Below, piece by piece: positions 23,801-33,164 of a stretch of 37,709 nucleotides of DNA (the first letter of the stretch is position 1; each line of letters opens with the position of its first letter). The notes under the pieces were generated by a model that saw only the letters and a program-made list of their open reading frames with translations, did no database searches and was not told the origin of the DNA. The stretch comes from Nanobdellati archaeon (lineage in GTDB: Archaea; Nanobdellota; Nanobdellia; Woesearchaeales; JAADFO01), in contig JAADFO010000003.1 of assembly GCA_013152815.1 (NCBI GenBank), positions 1 through 37,709 on the forward strand, in the 5' to 3' direction. The translations under genes and the position numbers were made by a program.

Positions 23801-24469
23801 ATGGACATCGTCGAAGAAGCCTTCAGGGAACTCTATCCGGACAGGATCCCTAGCTATGAGGCCAAAATACGTTATTCAGGGAGGTTCTCTTCGTATAATG
23901 CCAACATCCTCCATCGCCAGAACAACCTCACCATCAGGATGAGCAAGGCCTGGAGAGGGGTAGACCGGGAGATCAGGAAGGGTCTCATCCAGACCCTGCT
24001 CCTCAAGCTCTTCGGCACCAGGAAGGCTCCCAAGAAGACCCTTGCCATGGACCTCTATAACATCTTTCTCCAGAATGTCCATATCGGAGTAGAGAAAGAC
24101 ACCTTCGAGCCGGATATTGCGGAATCCTTCGACAGGATGAACGAACGATACCTCAACGGCATGGTCGACAGGCCGAACCTTGTCTGGGGAACGGCTTCCA
24201 TGAGAAAGCTCGGCAGCTACGAATACGGAACAGACACCATCTCCATCTCCACCGTACTGAAGGACGCGCCGGAAGAGCTCCTCGACCTGGTGGTCTATCA
24301 TGAGATGCTCCACAAGAAATTCAAGTTCTCCACCAGGAACGGCAGGTCGTATTATCATACGCCCCAATTCAGGAAGAAAGAGCGTGAATTTTCCGATTTT
24401 GACCATTGGGAAGATGAACTCAAACGTTTTCTCCGTCGCAGAAGCCGTATTTCCTGGCTTCCGTTCTGA
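23801..24469 (+). CDS. SprT-like zinc metalloprotease
   Basis: About 222 residues. The zinc-protease motif HEMLH is at 167-171 within LLDLVVYHEMLHKKF, with a further candidate ligand His in YYHTPQF downstream. The N-terminal half is helical and basic. The SprT-like family includes Spartan, which degrades DNA-crosslinked proteins; whether this archaeal branch does so is not known. Start is uncertain: AGGAGGA (23777-23783) is 17 nt from the ATG at 23801 but only 2-3 nt from an in-frame GTG at 23786 (227 aa). Upstream of ileS on the same strand with a 49-nt gap. Confidence 0.78.
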   Translation: MDIVEEAFRELYPDRIPSYEAKIRYSGRFSSYNANILHRQNNLTIRMSKAWRGVDREIRKGLIQTLLLKLFGTRKAPKKTLAMDLYNIFLQNVHIGVEKDTFEPDIAESFDRMNERYLNGMVDRPNLVWGTASMRKLGSYEYGTDTISISTVLKDAPEELLDLVVYHEMLHKKFKFSTRNGRSYYHTPQFRKKEREFSDFDHWEDELKRFLRRRSRISWLPF

Positions 24470-24488
24470 GACAGAGGAAGCAATAACC

Positions 24489-24496
24489 TTTTTAAA
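24489..24496 (+). promoter_or_regulatory. TATA box of ileS
   Basis: AACCTTTTTAAAGA; centre 26.5 nt before the ATG at 24519, so ileS can be transcribed as a leaderless mRNA on its own even though it follows the protease gene closely. Confidence 0.7.
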
Positions 24497-24518
24497 GAAG
24501 TTCCTGTTATCAGGAAGC

Positions 24519-27500
24519 ATGCCTTCTGTCTATGAACCCCTGAAAGAGGAAGCCAAAGTAGCGGCCTTCTGGGAGAGCCATCGCATCCTCCAGAAGCTCA
24601 GGGAAATGACCAAAGGAGGAAAGCCCTTCTATTTTCTGGACGGTCCGCCCTATACATCAGGAAGGATCCATCTTGGGACAGCATGGAACAAATCATTGAA
24701 GGATGCAATCCTGCGCTACAAGCGCATGCAGGGTTTCAACGTATGGGACCGGGCCGGCTACGATATGCATGGCCTGCCGACGGAAAATGCCACCCAGAAG
24801 AAGCTCGGCCTGAAGACCAAGGAAGACATCCAGAAGTTCGGGATTCCCCGGTTCATCGGGGAGTGCAGGAAACTCTGCGTGTCCAATATGGAAATCATGA
24901 ACAAGGAATTCTCCCGTCTGGGCGTCTGGATGGACTTCGCCAACGCTTACCAGTCCATAACGAAAGAGTTCATGGAGGGGGAATGGTGGCTCATCAAGAA
25001 AGCGCATGAGAAAGGCCGGCTCTACGAAGGGCTCAGGACCATGACCTGGTGCACCAACACCGAATCCGCCCTCGCTAAGCATGAGCTGGAATACAGGACC
25101 CTCCGGGACGAGTCCATCTTCATCAAGATGAAGCTCAAAGGCACGAAGAACGAGTATTTCATCATCTGGACGACGACGCCATGGACCATCCCTCTGAACC
25201 TTGCCATCATGGTCAACCCTGATCTGGACTATGTCAGGGCTCAGGTCGGTGACGAGATATGGTATGTCGCAGCCGCCCTCGCCAACGTGTTCATCAGCGG
25301 CGTCGCCGAGAAGACCTACAAGGTCCTCGAGACCAGGAAAGGAAAAGACCTCGAAGGCCGGGAATATGTCCATCCGCTGCAGCAGCTGCTGCACCAGGAG
25401 TACGACCGCATCAGGAAAGGGCATCCGAAGACCCACACCGTTGTTCTCTCTTCTGAATACGTCGACACCACAGCCGGGACAGGGCTGGTCCATTGCGCCC
25501 CGGGCTGCGGCCCCGAGGACTATGAGATAGGATACCGGAACGATCTTCCTGCATGGAATCCTGTGGACGAACGCGGGGTCTTCCCAGAGAGCATGGGGCC
25601 CTTCGCTGGTCTCGTCGCCAGAAAAGACGACAGGAAGTTCATCGAGAAGCTGAAGGAGGTCGGGGCGCTCGTTGCGACAAGCATGGTCGAACACGAGTAT
25701 CCCCACGACTGGAGATATCATCAGCCGGTCATCTTCAGGACGACCAAGCAATGGTTCTTCAGGATAGAAGATCTCAAGGAGAAGATGATCAAAGACAATG
25801 AACAGATAAGCTGGGTGCCGCAGACAGCCTTCAATGCCTTCGACTCCTGGCTGAAGAACCTGCGGGACAATTCCATATCAAAACAGCGCTATTGGGGAAC
25901 TCCTCTGCCCATCTGGAGGAATGTCGAAGAAGAGGGAGATTATCTGGTCATCGGTTCTGCCGAAGAGCTGGAGACGCTCTCTGGAAAGAAGGTCGATGAT
26001 CTCCATATATCCACCGTCGACAGCATCGTCATCAGGAAGGGAGGGAAGACCTATCGCAGGATCCCTGACGTCCTGGATGTCTGGGTGGATGCCGGCACCG
26101 TCTCCTGGAACTGTCTTGATTATCCTCAGAAGGATGAGCTCTTCAGCACCCTGTTCCCTGCAGACTTCATCCTTGAAGGCAAAGACCAGATCAGGGGATG
26201 GTTCAACCTGCTCATGATCGCTTCCCAGATCGCTTTCGGAAAGCCGCCCTACACCCATGTCTACATGCATGGGTTTGTCCAGGACGCTTCCGGCAAGAAG
26301 ATGTCGAAATCACTGGGAAACATCATCACCCCTGACGAGGTGGTCGACAAGGATGGCGCAGACCTCCTCCGCTATTACCTGATCGGCGCCGCGAACCCCG
26401 GCCTTGACCTGAACTACAACAAGGACGATCTCAGGACCAAGATGAAGCATCTGCAGATACTCTGGAACCTGCATCATTATCTCATCGACTATGCAACGCA
26501 TCTTGGTATCGACCCGCAGGTGCTGGGAGGCATCGAGGACTCCTATGATCTGGAGGAACAGTATATGGTCTCCAGGATACATTCGACCATAAAAAAGGCG
26601 ACCGAACGGTTCGATGCCTATCGCATCAACGAGCTTCCTCAGGTTGTCGGGGAGCTCTTTCTGGAGCTTTCCAGGACCTATATCCAACTGACAAGAGACA
26701 AGGTAACGAAAGATGAGAAGCACAAAGCCATGTTCATCCGGGTCATCTATGAGACCATGATGGTGACGCTCAGGCTCTTCGCCCCCATCGCTCCGTTCAT
26801 CACCGAGACCATCTACCAGGACTTCCGGAAGACCTTCCATCTCAAGGCAGAATCAGTCCATCATCTCGGATGGCCGACCCATCAGGAAGGACGGATAGAT
26901 GAGACTCTTGAGTCACAGGTGGAACAGTCCAAAGCCATCATCCAGGCGATCCTCTTCGCACGGGAGAGGGCGCAGCTGGGTGTCCGTTGGCCGCTACAGC
27001 GAGCCATCATCGTCATCCGTGACAAAGAGGTCGAGGAAGCTGCAAAACGGCTTGACAGGATCATCAGGCGCCAGACCAACCTGCGGGAGATCGCGGTGGT
27101 CAGCCGTTTCGATGAAGTGAAGATGACCGTGAAGGCCAATGCAGGACCCATCGGCAAGGCGTTCAAGGACAAGGCACCATCAATCATAACCAAGCTGGCC
27201 CAGGAGTCTGCAGAATCCGTCAAGGAGCATTTCGACCATGAGGGAAAGTTCGTCATCAGACTGGGATTGGGGGAGGAAGAGGTCACCATACTTCCGGAAC
27301 AGGTGACCTTCGGCTATGTGGTGCCGGAGAAGTATGTGCAGGTACCCTTCAGGAACGGCCATCTCTATCTGGATATCATGCAGACAGAAGAGCTCGAAGC
27401 AGAGGGATTTGCCCGTGAGGTGACACGGAGGGTCCAGGAGATGAGGAAGAAGGCCGGACTGAAGAAAGCCGACAGGATCAAGCTGGTCATCTCCAGCGAC

Positions 27501-27653
27501 GAGACCCATGTGAACATGCTCAGGCAGCATATGCATTCCATAGAAGAGAAAGTGGGCGCCACCCTCTCGCTCCTCACCGAAAGGACAGCAACACAGCATC
27601 AGGAAGAGGTCAAGATAAAAGGTGTCATCTTCTCTCTGGGCTTTGATGTCTGA
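24519..27653 (+). CDS. ileS: Isoleucyl-tRNA synthetase
   Basis: 1044-residue class I synthetase of the long archaeal/eukaryotic type. HIGH equivalent is HLGT (51-54) in PPYTSGRIHLGTAWNK; the CP1 editing domain contains WTTTPWTIPLNLA and DTTAGTGLVHCAPGCG; KMSKS is in GKKMSKSLGN near 594. The anticodon-binding and C-terminal domains complete the chain. The open frame extends 73 codons upstream over the protease gene, but the ATG at 24519 agrees with both the family N-terminus and the TATA position. No terminal zinc-finger of bacterial type. Confidence 0.97.
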   Translation: MPSVYEPLKEEAKVAAFWESHRILQKLREMTKGGKPFYFLDGPPYTSGRIHLGTAWNKSLKDAILRYKRMQGFNVWDRAGYDMHGLPTENATQKKLGLKTKEDIQKFGIPRFIGECRKLCVSNMEIMNKEFSRLGVWMDFANAYQSITKEFMEGEWWLIKKAHEKGRLYEGLRTMTWCTNTESALAKHELEYRTLRDESIFIKMKLKGTKNEYFIIWTTTPWTIPLNLAIMVNPDLDYVRAQVGDEIWYVAAALANVFISGVAEKTYKVLETRKGKDLEGREYVHPLQQLLHQEYDRIRKGHPKTHTVVLSSEYVDTTAGTGLVHCAPGCGPEDYEIGYRNDLPAWNPVDERGVFPESMGPFAGLVARKDDRKFIEKLKEVGALVATSMVEHEYPHDWRYHQPVIFRTTKQWFFRIEDLKEKMIKDNEQISWVPQTAFNAFDSWLKNLRDNSISKQRYWGTPLPIWRNVEEEGDYLVIGSAEELETLSGKKVDDLHISTVDSIVIRKGGKTYRRIPDVLDVWVDAGTVSWNCLDYPQKDELFSTLFPADFILEGKDQIRGWFNLLMIASQIAFGKPPYTHVYMHGFVQDASGKKMSKSLGNIITPDEVVDKDGADLLRYYLIGAANPGLDLNYNKDDLRTKMKHLQILWNLHHYLIDYATHLGIDPQVLGGIEDSYDLEEQYMVSRIHSTIKKATERFDAYRINELPQVVGELFLELSRTYIQLTRDKVTKDEKHKAMFIRVIYETMMVTLRLFAPIAPFITETIYQDFRKTFHLKAESVHHLGWPTHQEGRIDETLESQVEQSKAIIQAILFARERAQLGVRWPLQRAIIVIRDKEVEEAAKRLDRIIRRQTNLREIAVVSRFDEVKMTVKANAGPIGKAFKDKAPSIITKLAQESAESVKEHFDHEGKFVIRLGLGEEEVTILPEQVTFGYVVPEKYVQVPFRNGHLYLDIMQTEELEAEGFAREVTRRVQEMRKKAGLKKADRIKLVISSDETHVNMLRQHMHSIEEKVGATLSLLTERTATQHQEEVKIKGVIFSLGFDV

Positions 27654-27793
27654 AACCTTGCTGCCCTTATTCTTCCATTCTTCTCAGTCTCATTCTTGCA
27701 AAGCGTTCTTTCTCTTTCAAGGATACGACGATTCATAGGACTGGCATCATCACAGGAGAGTTCATAGGATGGAGTGGACGGCAAAAGGGGCTC

Positions 27794-27838
27794 GATGGAG
27801 AAAAAAGGAAAGCACAAGAAAAACACAAGAAAGGCAGA
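27794..27838 (-). terminator. T-rich terminator after rps10
   Basis: Minus strand reads several T-runs (TTTCTTGTGTTTTTCTTG, then CCTTTTTTC) just past the S10 stop. Confidence 0.55.
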
Positions 27839-27845
27839 AACCTGC

Positions 27846-28157
27846 TCAGACATCGATCATCTCGATCTCGATGTTGAGACCCGGAGGGATAGGCACACGC
27901 ATGACCAATCGCAGGGCCCGCTCGTCGATCCCCAGGTCGATGAGCCGCTTATGGACCCTCATCTCGAACCGTTCCCAGGTTGCATAACCTTCGCCGTCAG
28001 GAGATTTTCGGGTGGTGACCTTGAGTCTCTTGGTCGGCAGAGGGATGGGCCCACGCATATCGACACCGGTCTTGTCTGCGATATCCCGTATATAATCACA
28101 GGTCTGGTTGACCTTGATGATATCGATGCTCGCCAGTTTTATTCTCGCTCGTTGCAT
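27846..28157 (-). CDS. rps10: Ribosomal protein uS10
   Basis: 103 residues, the normal archaeal S10 size. [20 protein letters not shown] and the C-terminal [11 protein letters not shown] region are the family signature. Last gene of the EF-2/EF-1A/S10 group, as in archaeal str-type operons; 79-nt gap after EF-1A and no clear Shine-Dalgarno site. S10 contributes to the 30S head. Confidence 0.96.
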   Translation of the reverse strand: MQRARIKLASIDIIKVNQTCDYIRDIADKTGVDMRGPIPLPTKRLKVTTRKSPDGEGYATWERFEMRVHKRLIDLGIDERALRLVMRVPIPPGLNIEIEMIDV

Positions 28158-28236
28158 GGTTGTTGCCTGTTGATTATCTGAGTGCGTACCCCATGATAAA
28201 ACTCAAGTTCATCATGAAAAGGAAAAGAGCAAAAGT

Positions 28237-29523
28237 TCATTCGGTCTTTTTCACGAGCTCCGTGCAGATGCCGGCTGCGACCGTTGCACCAGAATCCCTG
28301 ACGGCGAACCTTGCCAGCTGGGGGATGACTGATTGCTTCTCGATGACCAGCGGCTGCACCGGTTTCACTTTCACGAAGGCGGCGTCACCGTTCTTGATGA
28401 AGTCGGGATTCTCTTCCAGGACCTCTCCCGTGGCCGGATTGAGCTTCTTCTCGATGGCCACGATCTGGCAGGCGACCTGGGCGGTATGGATGTGGAAGAC
28501 AGGCGTATAGCCGACGGTGATGACGCTGGGATGGTTCAAGACGACTATCTGCGCGGTGAACTCCTTGGCGATGGTCGGCACATTATCCACAGGACCGAGC
28601 ACGTCTCCTTTGGCGATGTCCTTCTTGCCTATCCCTCTGACGTTGATGCCCACATTGTCCCCGGGTTCAGCGGTCTCCATCTGTTCATGATGCATCTCGA
28701 TGGACTTGATCTCTCCGGGAACGCCCTTGCCTTCTCTGCCAGGGACGACGATGACCTTCTGGCCCACTTTCATGATGCCGGTCTCGACCCTTCCGACAGG
28801 CACGACGCCGATTCCGGTGATGTTATACACATCCTGGATGGGCATCCGCAGGGGAAGGCTTGTCGGTTTCTCGGGCTCTTTGAGATTATTGATCGCATCG
28901 ATGAGACTGGGACCTGAATACCATCCCATCTTGTCTGTCTTCTTGAAGACATTGTCTCCCGGAAGAGAGGCTATGGGCACGAACTGGATCTCATCGATCT
29001 TGAATCCTGTGCTCTTCAGGAGGGCTGAGACCTGTTCCTTCACCTTATTGAAGACATCCTCAGCATAGTCCTTCATGTCCATCTTGTTGACGGCCACGAT
29101 GAGCTGCTGGACACCCAACGTCTTGGAGAGGAAGACATGCTCCTTGGTCTGGGCCATCACGCCGTCATTTGCTGCGACTACCAGGACAGCGGCATCTGCC
29201 TGCGATGCCCCGGTGATCATGTTCTTGACGAAATCCCTGTGTCCAGGAGCGTCGATGATGGTGAAATAATACTTGTCGGTCTCGAATTTCTTATGGGCAA
29301 GATCGATGGTCACGCCACGCTCCTGCTCTTCCTTGAGATTGTCCATGACAAAGGCGAATTCGAACCCTGCTTTTCCCAGCTCTGCGGCCTTCTCCTTGAG
29401 CTTTCTCATTGCCTGCTCGCCCACGTTTCCTGAGTCGAACATGAGCCTTCCTACGGTGGTGGATTTGCCGTGGTCAACATGACCGATGAAGACAAGATTA
29501 ATGTGCGGTTTGTGTTTAGCCAT
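28237..29523 (-). CDS. tuf: Translation elongation factor EF-1A
   Basis: 428 residues. GTPase motifs are complete: GHVDHGKST (14-22), DAPGHRDF near 93, NKMD near 150; effector region includes [16 protein letters not shown]. Domains II and III follow. It delivers aminoacyl-tRNA to the ribosome. AGGAGGA precedes the ATG by 7-8 nt. The predicted leader of about 104 nt (TATA 29649-29657) carries an unusual pair of 15-bp direct repeats. Encoded after EF-2 and before S10. Confidence 0.98.
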   Translation of the reverse strand: MAKHKPHINLVFIGHVDHGKSTTVGRLMFDSGNVGEQAMRKLKEKAAELGKAGFEFAFVMDNLKEEQERGVTIDLAHKKFETDKYYFTIIDAPGHRDFVKNMITGASQADAAVLVVAANDGVMAQTKEHVFLSKTLGVQQLIVAVNKMDMKDYAEDVFNKVKEQVSALLKSTGFKIDEIQFVPIASLPGDNVFKKTDKMGWYSGPSLIDAINNLKEPEKPTSLPLRMPIQDVYNITGIGVVPVGRVETGIMKVGQKVIVVPGREGKGVPGEIKSIEMHHEQMETAEPGDNVGINVRGIGKKDIAKGDVLGPVDNVPTIAKEFTAQIVVLNHPSVITVGYTPVFHIHTAQVACQIVAIEKKLNPATGEVLEENPDFIKNGDAAFVKVKPVQPLVIEKQSVIPQLARFAVRDSGATVAAGICTELVKKTE

Positions 29524-29607
29524 TTTTCATTCCTCCTTATTTTTTGGTTATCTTTCAGATAAACAGCTTCATCTTCCCAAATCTTCTCAAAGGGAATCTG
29601 TTGCTGT

Positions 29608-29648
29608 TTCTGTTTGATAGGTCGTTCTGTTTGTTCTGTTTGATAGGT
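29608..29648. repeat. Pair of 15-bp direct repeats at the EF-1A start region
   Basis: TTCTGTTTGATAGGT at 29608-29622 and again at 29634-29648, 26 nt apart. On the minus strand one copy lies between the TATA box and the predicted start site (near 29627) and the other just inside the transcript, a suitable layout for a repressor. Confidence 0.85.
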
Positions 29649-29657
29649 TGTTTATAT
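29649..29657 (-). promoter_or_regulatory. Probable TATA box of EF-1A
   Basis: CATATAAAC on the minus strand; predicted start near 29627. Confidence 0.5.
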
Positions 29658-29849
29658 GTCATTTGCATATCATTTGCCCATCGTCATCGTTCTTGGATAT
29701 GCCATCAGACCGGCCTCTTCCCGAACCTGAGGACCTGTTTTTCCCTTTAAAAGGTACACCCCTGGAGTTTTATCGGCATATTTAAATGTTGCGGTTGCCC
29801 CTCCTCGGAAAAACACCTCTGGTCACGTGGTCACGTCCCGGAGAGCAGT

Positions 29850-32033
29850 TCAGCTTTCTTCTCCGATGGTCAGGTCGTCGGCCTTGAGCCCTTTCCTGCC
29901 CCGTATCTGCTGGACGACCTTCTTCTGGAGCTCGTCAGGCAATCTCTCGAAATTCTGGTCCACAAGGGAGGAGCTTCCTCTTCCTCCGGTGGCAGAACGC
30001 AACTCAGAGGCCATGCCGAACATCTCAGCGACAGGGATACGCGCCTTTATGGAGACGTGGTCTCCCTCCTGCTGCATGTCCAGGAGCTGTCCCCGCTTGT
30101 TGGAGATGAGTTTGGATATCTCGCCCATATAGTCAGCAGGGCATTCGAAGAGCAGGGTCTGGACCGGTTCGAAGATCAGGGGCTTTGCGGTGAGCATGGC
30201 TCCCCGTATGCCGTTCCTGACCGCAGGATACACCTGGGCAGGTCCCCTGTGGATGGCATCCTCGTGGAGTTTTGTATCCGTCAGGAACACCTTGACCTTG
30301 AAGGAAGGCTCCCTTGCCACAGGACCGGACTTCATGACATCCTCGAACATGTCAGACACCATGTCGATGACCTCTCCGATATGGACCTCTCCACGCGTGG
30401 CGTCTATGAGGATGTTCCCCTTGAAGATGTCTTTTACTTTCACAGCCATCTTGCTGTCCATGCCGCATTTCACCAGGGTATCCCTGATCTGGTCGTCCTT
30501 CTTCTTGATGCGCATCTCAGGAAGGTCTCCGTCACGTATGGCCTGGGAGATGGCATCATCCAGAGGTTCGACCCGGAAACGGAACTTGTTGTGCTTGTTC
30601 GGGGACTTCCCTTCGAACTCGACGCCGGGTTTGGTGACGGTCTCGCGATAGACGACGATGGGCGCTGAGCTCTGGATATCCACCCCTTTCTCTGTCTTGA
30701 TCCGGTTCTCGGTGACCTCAAGGTGGAGTTCGCCCATGCCATGCATCAGATGCTCTCCGGTCTCCTCGTTGATCTCGATCTGGATGGTCGGATCCTCTTT
30801 GGTCACCTTTCGCAGGACCTCGATGAGCTTGGGCAGATCAGACGGTCTCTTCGCTTCTATGGCCTTGGTGATCACCGGTTCGAAGATGTGGGTGATCTTC
30901 TCGAAGGGCTCGGTCTCGTCCAGGGTCACAGTCTCGCCGGGGCTTGCCTTGAGCCCGGCGACGCCGATGATGTTCCCTGAGGGCACATTGTCGACAATCT
31001 CCCGTTTTGCACCGTTATAGACGAACACCTGCTGGACACGCAACCGTTGTTTGGCCTTGTTGAGATAGACTTCCATGCCTTTCTTCACGGTTCCTGAGAA
31101 GATCCTTCCCGCAGATATCTCACCTGCCTGAGGGTCGACCACGACCTTGGTGACGATGAAGAACAGGGGGCCCTCAGCATCACAGGTAAGCAGGCTCTTC
31201 CCTTCGGGACTCTCCAGGTCACCATGCCAGAGCTTCGGTATCCTGTAGTGCTGTGCTTCAACAGGATTCGGCAGATGACGGATGACGCTGTCCAGGACGA
31301 CCACATGGAGAGGTGCCTTTTTTTTGAGTTCGCCCTGGGTATCGGTCTCATAGGCGTCGATGATGTCCTTGAAGGAGAGGCCGTGGGTCTTCATGTAGGA
31401 GACGCTCATGGCCCAGTTATGGAACGCTGAGCCGAACATGACGCTTCCGTCCTGGACGTTGACCTTCCATTCGTCTTTATACTCCTCGGGGGCGATCTTG
31501 GATATGAGTGTATTGACATGGGTTATGATCTTGACGAAGCGTTCCTGCATCGCTTCGGGGGTGAGCTGAAGCTCCTTGATGAGCCGGTCGACCTTGTTGA
31601 TGAACAGGATGGGCTTGACCCGTTCCCTGAGAGCCTGACGCAGGACGGTCTCTGTCTGGGGCATGACCCCCTCTGATGCGCAGACGAGGACGATGGCGCC
31701 GTCCACTGCCCGCATGGCCCGGGTGACGTCGCCGCCGAAATCCACGTGGCCAGGGGTATCGAGGAGATTGATGAGGTATTCATTGCTCTCCACAGTATGG
31801 ACCATGGAGACCGATGCCGTATCTATGGTGATCCCTCGTGCCTGCTCGTCGTCGTGGAAGTCCAGGACCAGCTGCTTGCCGGCAAGGTCTTCAGAGATCA
31901 TCCCTGCCCCTGCGAGGATGTTGTCGGAGAACGTTGTCTTGCCGTGGTCGATATGGGCGGCAATCCCTATGTTCCTGATATTTTCTGCATTGTTCATTAT
32001 CCGCGTGATGCGGTCAACCATTTTTTCAGCCAT
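29850..32033 (-). CDS. fusA: Translation elongation factor EF-2
   Basis: 727 residues. G1 motif AAHIDHGKTT (25-34), DTPGHVDF and NKVD are visible in the GTPase domain. In domain IV the diphthamide loop LHEDAIHRGPAQVYP retains the His (in AIHRG) that is modified in archaea and eukaryotes, so a diphthamide pathway is expected elsewhere. ATG at 32033 has AGGTG 9 nt upstream; an in-frame GTG at 32045 and ATG at 32021 are alternatives. It lies 61 nt after ndk, in the position where archaeal genomes usually have IF-2. Confidence 0.97.
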   Translation of the reverse strand: MAEKMVDRITRIMNNAENIRNIGIAAHIDHGKTTFSDNILAGAGMISEDLAGKQLVLDFHDDEQARGITIDTASVSMVHTVESNEYLINLLDTPGHVDFGGDVTRAMRAVDGAIVLVCASEGVMPQTETVLRQALRERVKPILFINKVDRLIKELQLTPEAMQERFVKIITHVNTLISKIAPEEYKDEWKVNVQDGSVMFGSAFHNWAMSVSYMKTHGLSFKDIIDAYETDTQGELKKKAPLHVVVLDSVIRHLPNPVEAQHYRIPKLWHGDLESPEGKSLLTCDAEGPLFFIVTKVVVDPQAGEISAGRIFSGTVKKGMEVYLNKAKQRLRVQQVFVYNGAKREIVDNVPSGNIIGVAGLKASPGETVTLDETEPFEKITHIFEPVITKAIEAKRPSDLPKLIEVLRKVTKEDPTIQIEINEETGEHLMHGMGELHLEVTENRIKTEKGVDIQSSAPIVVYRETVTKPGVEFEGKSPNKHNKFRFRVEPLDDAISQAIRDGDLPEMRIKKKDDQIRDTLVKCGMDSKMAVKVKDIFKGNILIDATRGEVHIGEVIDMVSDMFEDVMKSGPVAREPSFKVKVFLTDTKLHEDAIHRGPAQVYPAVRNGIRGAMLTAKPLIFEPVQTLLFECPADYMGEISKLISNKRGQLLDMQQEGDHVSIKARIPVAEMFGMASELRSATGGRGSSSLVDQNFERLPDELQKKVVQQIRGRKGLKADDLTIGEES

Positions 32034-32094
32034 GGGTATAGTCACCTGTCATTGTTATTGCTTGATCGGTCCGGTCGGGTGCAGCATGAGGATC

Positions 32095-32574
32095 TCATAG
32101 GAGATGCACGTCATGGACACTCTTGTAGCTGTGGATCTCATCATCCTCAAACCAGAGCGCCACTTCCTTTTTCGCCTCGTCAGGGGTTCCTGAAGCATGG
32201 ATGAGGTTCTTGACAGAGAGGTCGTGAGCATCGGCATAGCCATAGCTCATGTGGGCGAAGTCCCCTCTGATGGTTCCCGGCGGCGATTGTTTGGGTTCGG
32301 TGGAGCCGACCAGTTTCCTGATGTTCTCGACCGCATCCACACCTTCCAGGACGAGTGCCACGACAGGGCCCGAGGTGATATACGTCTCTACGTTCGGATA
32401 GAACGGTTTGTCGACATGGGCTGCATAATGCTTCCTGGACAGCTCTTTGTCCATCCAGACCATCTTCATGCCGACCATCTTGAGGCCGGCATGCTCGAAC
32501 CGTCTGAGGATCTCGCCGATGAGTCCGCGTTGTACGCCGTCAGGTTTTATCAGGACAAGGCTTCTTTGTATCAT
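32095..32574 (-). CDS. ndk: Nucleoside diphosphate kinase
   Basis: 159 residues. LVLIKPDGVQRGLIGEIL is the N-terminal signature and NLIHASGT carries the phosphohistidine (His126). It balances NTP and dNTP pools. GAGGTCG lies 7 nt before the ATG and overlaps the rpl24e stop, so translation is coupled. Part of the conserved archaeal run rpl7ae-rps28e-rpl24e-ndk. Confidence 0.97.
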   Translation of the reverse strand: MIQRSLVLIKPDGVQRGLIGEILRRFEHAGLKMVGMKMVWMDKELSRKHYAAHVDKPFYPNVETYITSGPVVALVLEGVDAVENIRKLVGSTEPKQSPPGTIRGDFAHMSYGYADAHDLSVKNLIHASGTPDEAKKEVALWFEDDEIHSYKSVHDVHLL

Positions 32575-32584
32575 CTTTTCGACC

Positions 32585-32830
32585 TCATCGCGTTTTCGTC
32601 GGGTTCTTTGCCCCTGGTGCCTTGCCTGCCTGCTTCTGGCTCTGGATGGTCCCTTCCTTGACCCTATGAGCCTCTTTGGTCCATTTGGTATTACGGGGTT
32701 TCCTTCCCAGTTTGAGGTAGTTCTTCTGGCTCTTGGAATCCTTGAAGTAGAGGACCTTGCCGTCCTTCTTGATGTACATCTTTCCTGTCCCCGGGGGGAT
32801 GTTCTCTCCGCTGAAACTGCATTTGACCAT
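32585..32830 (-). CDS. rpl24e: Ribosomal protein eL24
   Basis: 81 residues from the ATG at 32830 (three consecutive ATG codons follow AAGGTG; an upstream ATG at 32848 is possible and would overlap rps28e by 8 nt). GTGKMYIKKDGKVLYF and LGRKPRNTKWT are family blocks. The zinc ribbon is degraded: archaeal eL24 normally has CxxC and CxxxC, but here CSFSG and FKDSKSQ keep only one cysteine. A basic C-terminal tail is added. Confidence 0.93.
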   Translation of the reverse strand: MVKCSFSGENIPPGTGKMYIKKDGKVLYFKDSKSQKNYLKLGRKPRNTKWTKEAHRVKEGTIQSQKQAGKAPGAKNPTKTR

Positions 32831-32840
32831 CATCATCACC

Positions 32841-33155
32841 TTAGGCATAGCCGCGTCCGCCCTTCGAGAGCTGCTTGGCTTCGATCTCTGTCTCCCGTAA
32901 CATCAGGATATCATCTATCTGGATAGGGCCTTTCACGTTCCGTCGCAGGATCTTGTTCTTGTCCCGCCCATCTAACACTCTGCATCGGACCTGGATGGCT
33001 TCTCCGCGGGTGCCGGTCCTCCCGATGATCTCTTCCACCTTCGCAGGGAAAGCGGTGGAGAAATAGACCCCTTTCCTGACATCGGACTTCTGCCCGGGCT
33101 TGGATGCCGGTCTCGATGAAGGACGACGCGGAGGGATGTTTGGTTTTTCGCTCAT
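32841..33155 (-). CDS. rps28e: Ribosomal protein eS28 with N-terminal extension
   Basis: 104 residues; the usual protein is about 70. The OB-fold core (from about residue 29) shows [20 protein letters not shown], the NVKGPIQ strand and the conserved end [10 protein letters not shown]. The first ~28 residues are a Pro/Arg/Ser/Lys-rich addition. An AGGAGA ribosome-binding site lies in the last codons of rpl7ae, 9 nt before it. Middle member of rpl7ae-rps28e-rpl24e-ndk. Confidence 0.95.
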   Translation of the reverse strand: MSEKPNIPPRRPSSRPASKPGQKSDVRKGVYFSTAFPAKVEEIIGRTGTRGEAIQVRCRVLDGRDKNKILRRNVKGPIQIDDILMLRETEIEAKQLSKGGRGYA

Positions 33156-33164
33156 TTTATTTGC

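Larger units (their letters stand above)
29524..29849. other. EF-2/EF-1A intergenic region
   Basis: 326 nt without a gene. It holds the EF-1A ribosome-binding site, its probable TATA box (29649-29657), two 15-bp direct repeats, two further TATA-like sites (CTTTAAAAGG near 29744-29753 and ATATTTAAAT near 29777-29786) and, next to EF-2, two copies of GGTCACGT (29820-29834 region). The extra TATA sites suggest a second promoter or a small RNA, but I could not identify one. Confidence 0.6.

Noticed and set aside
24693-25751. 352-aa minus-strand frame within ileS
   Set aside because: Shadow of a well-conserved synthetase gene.
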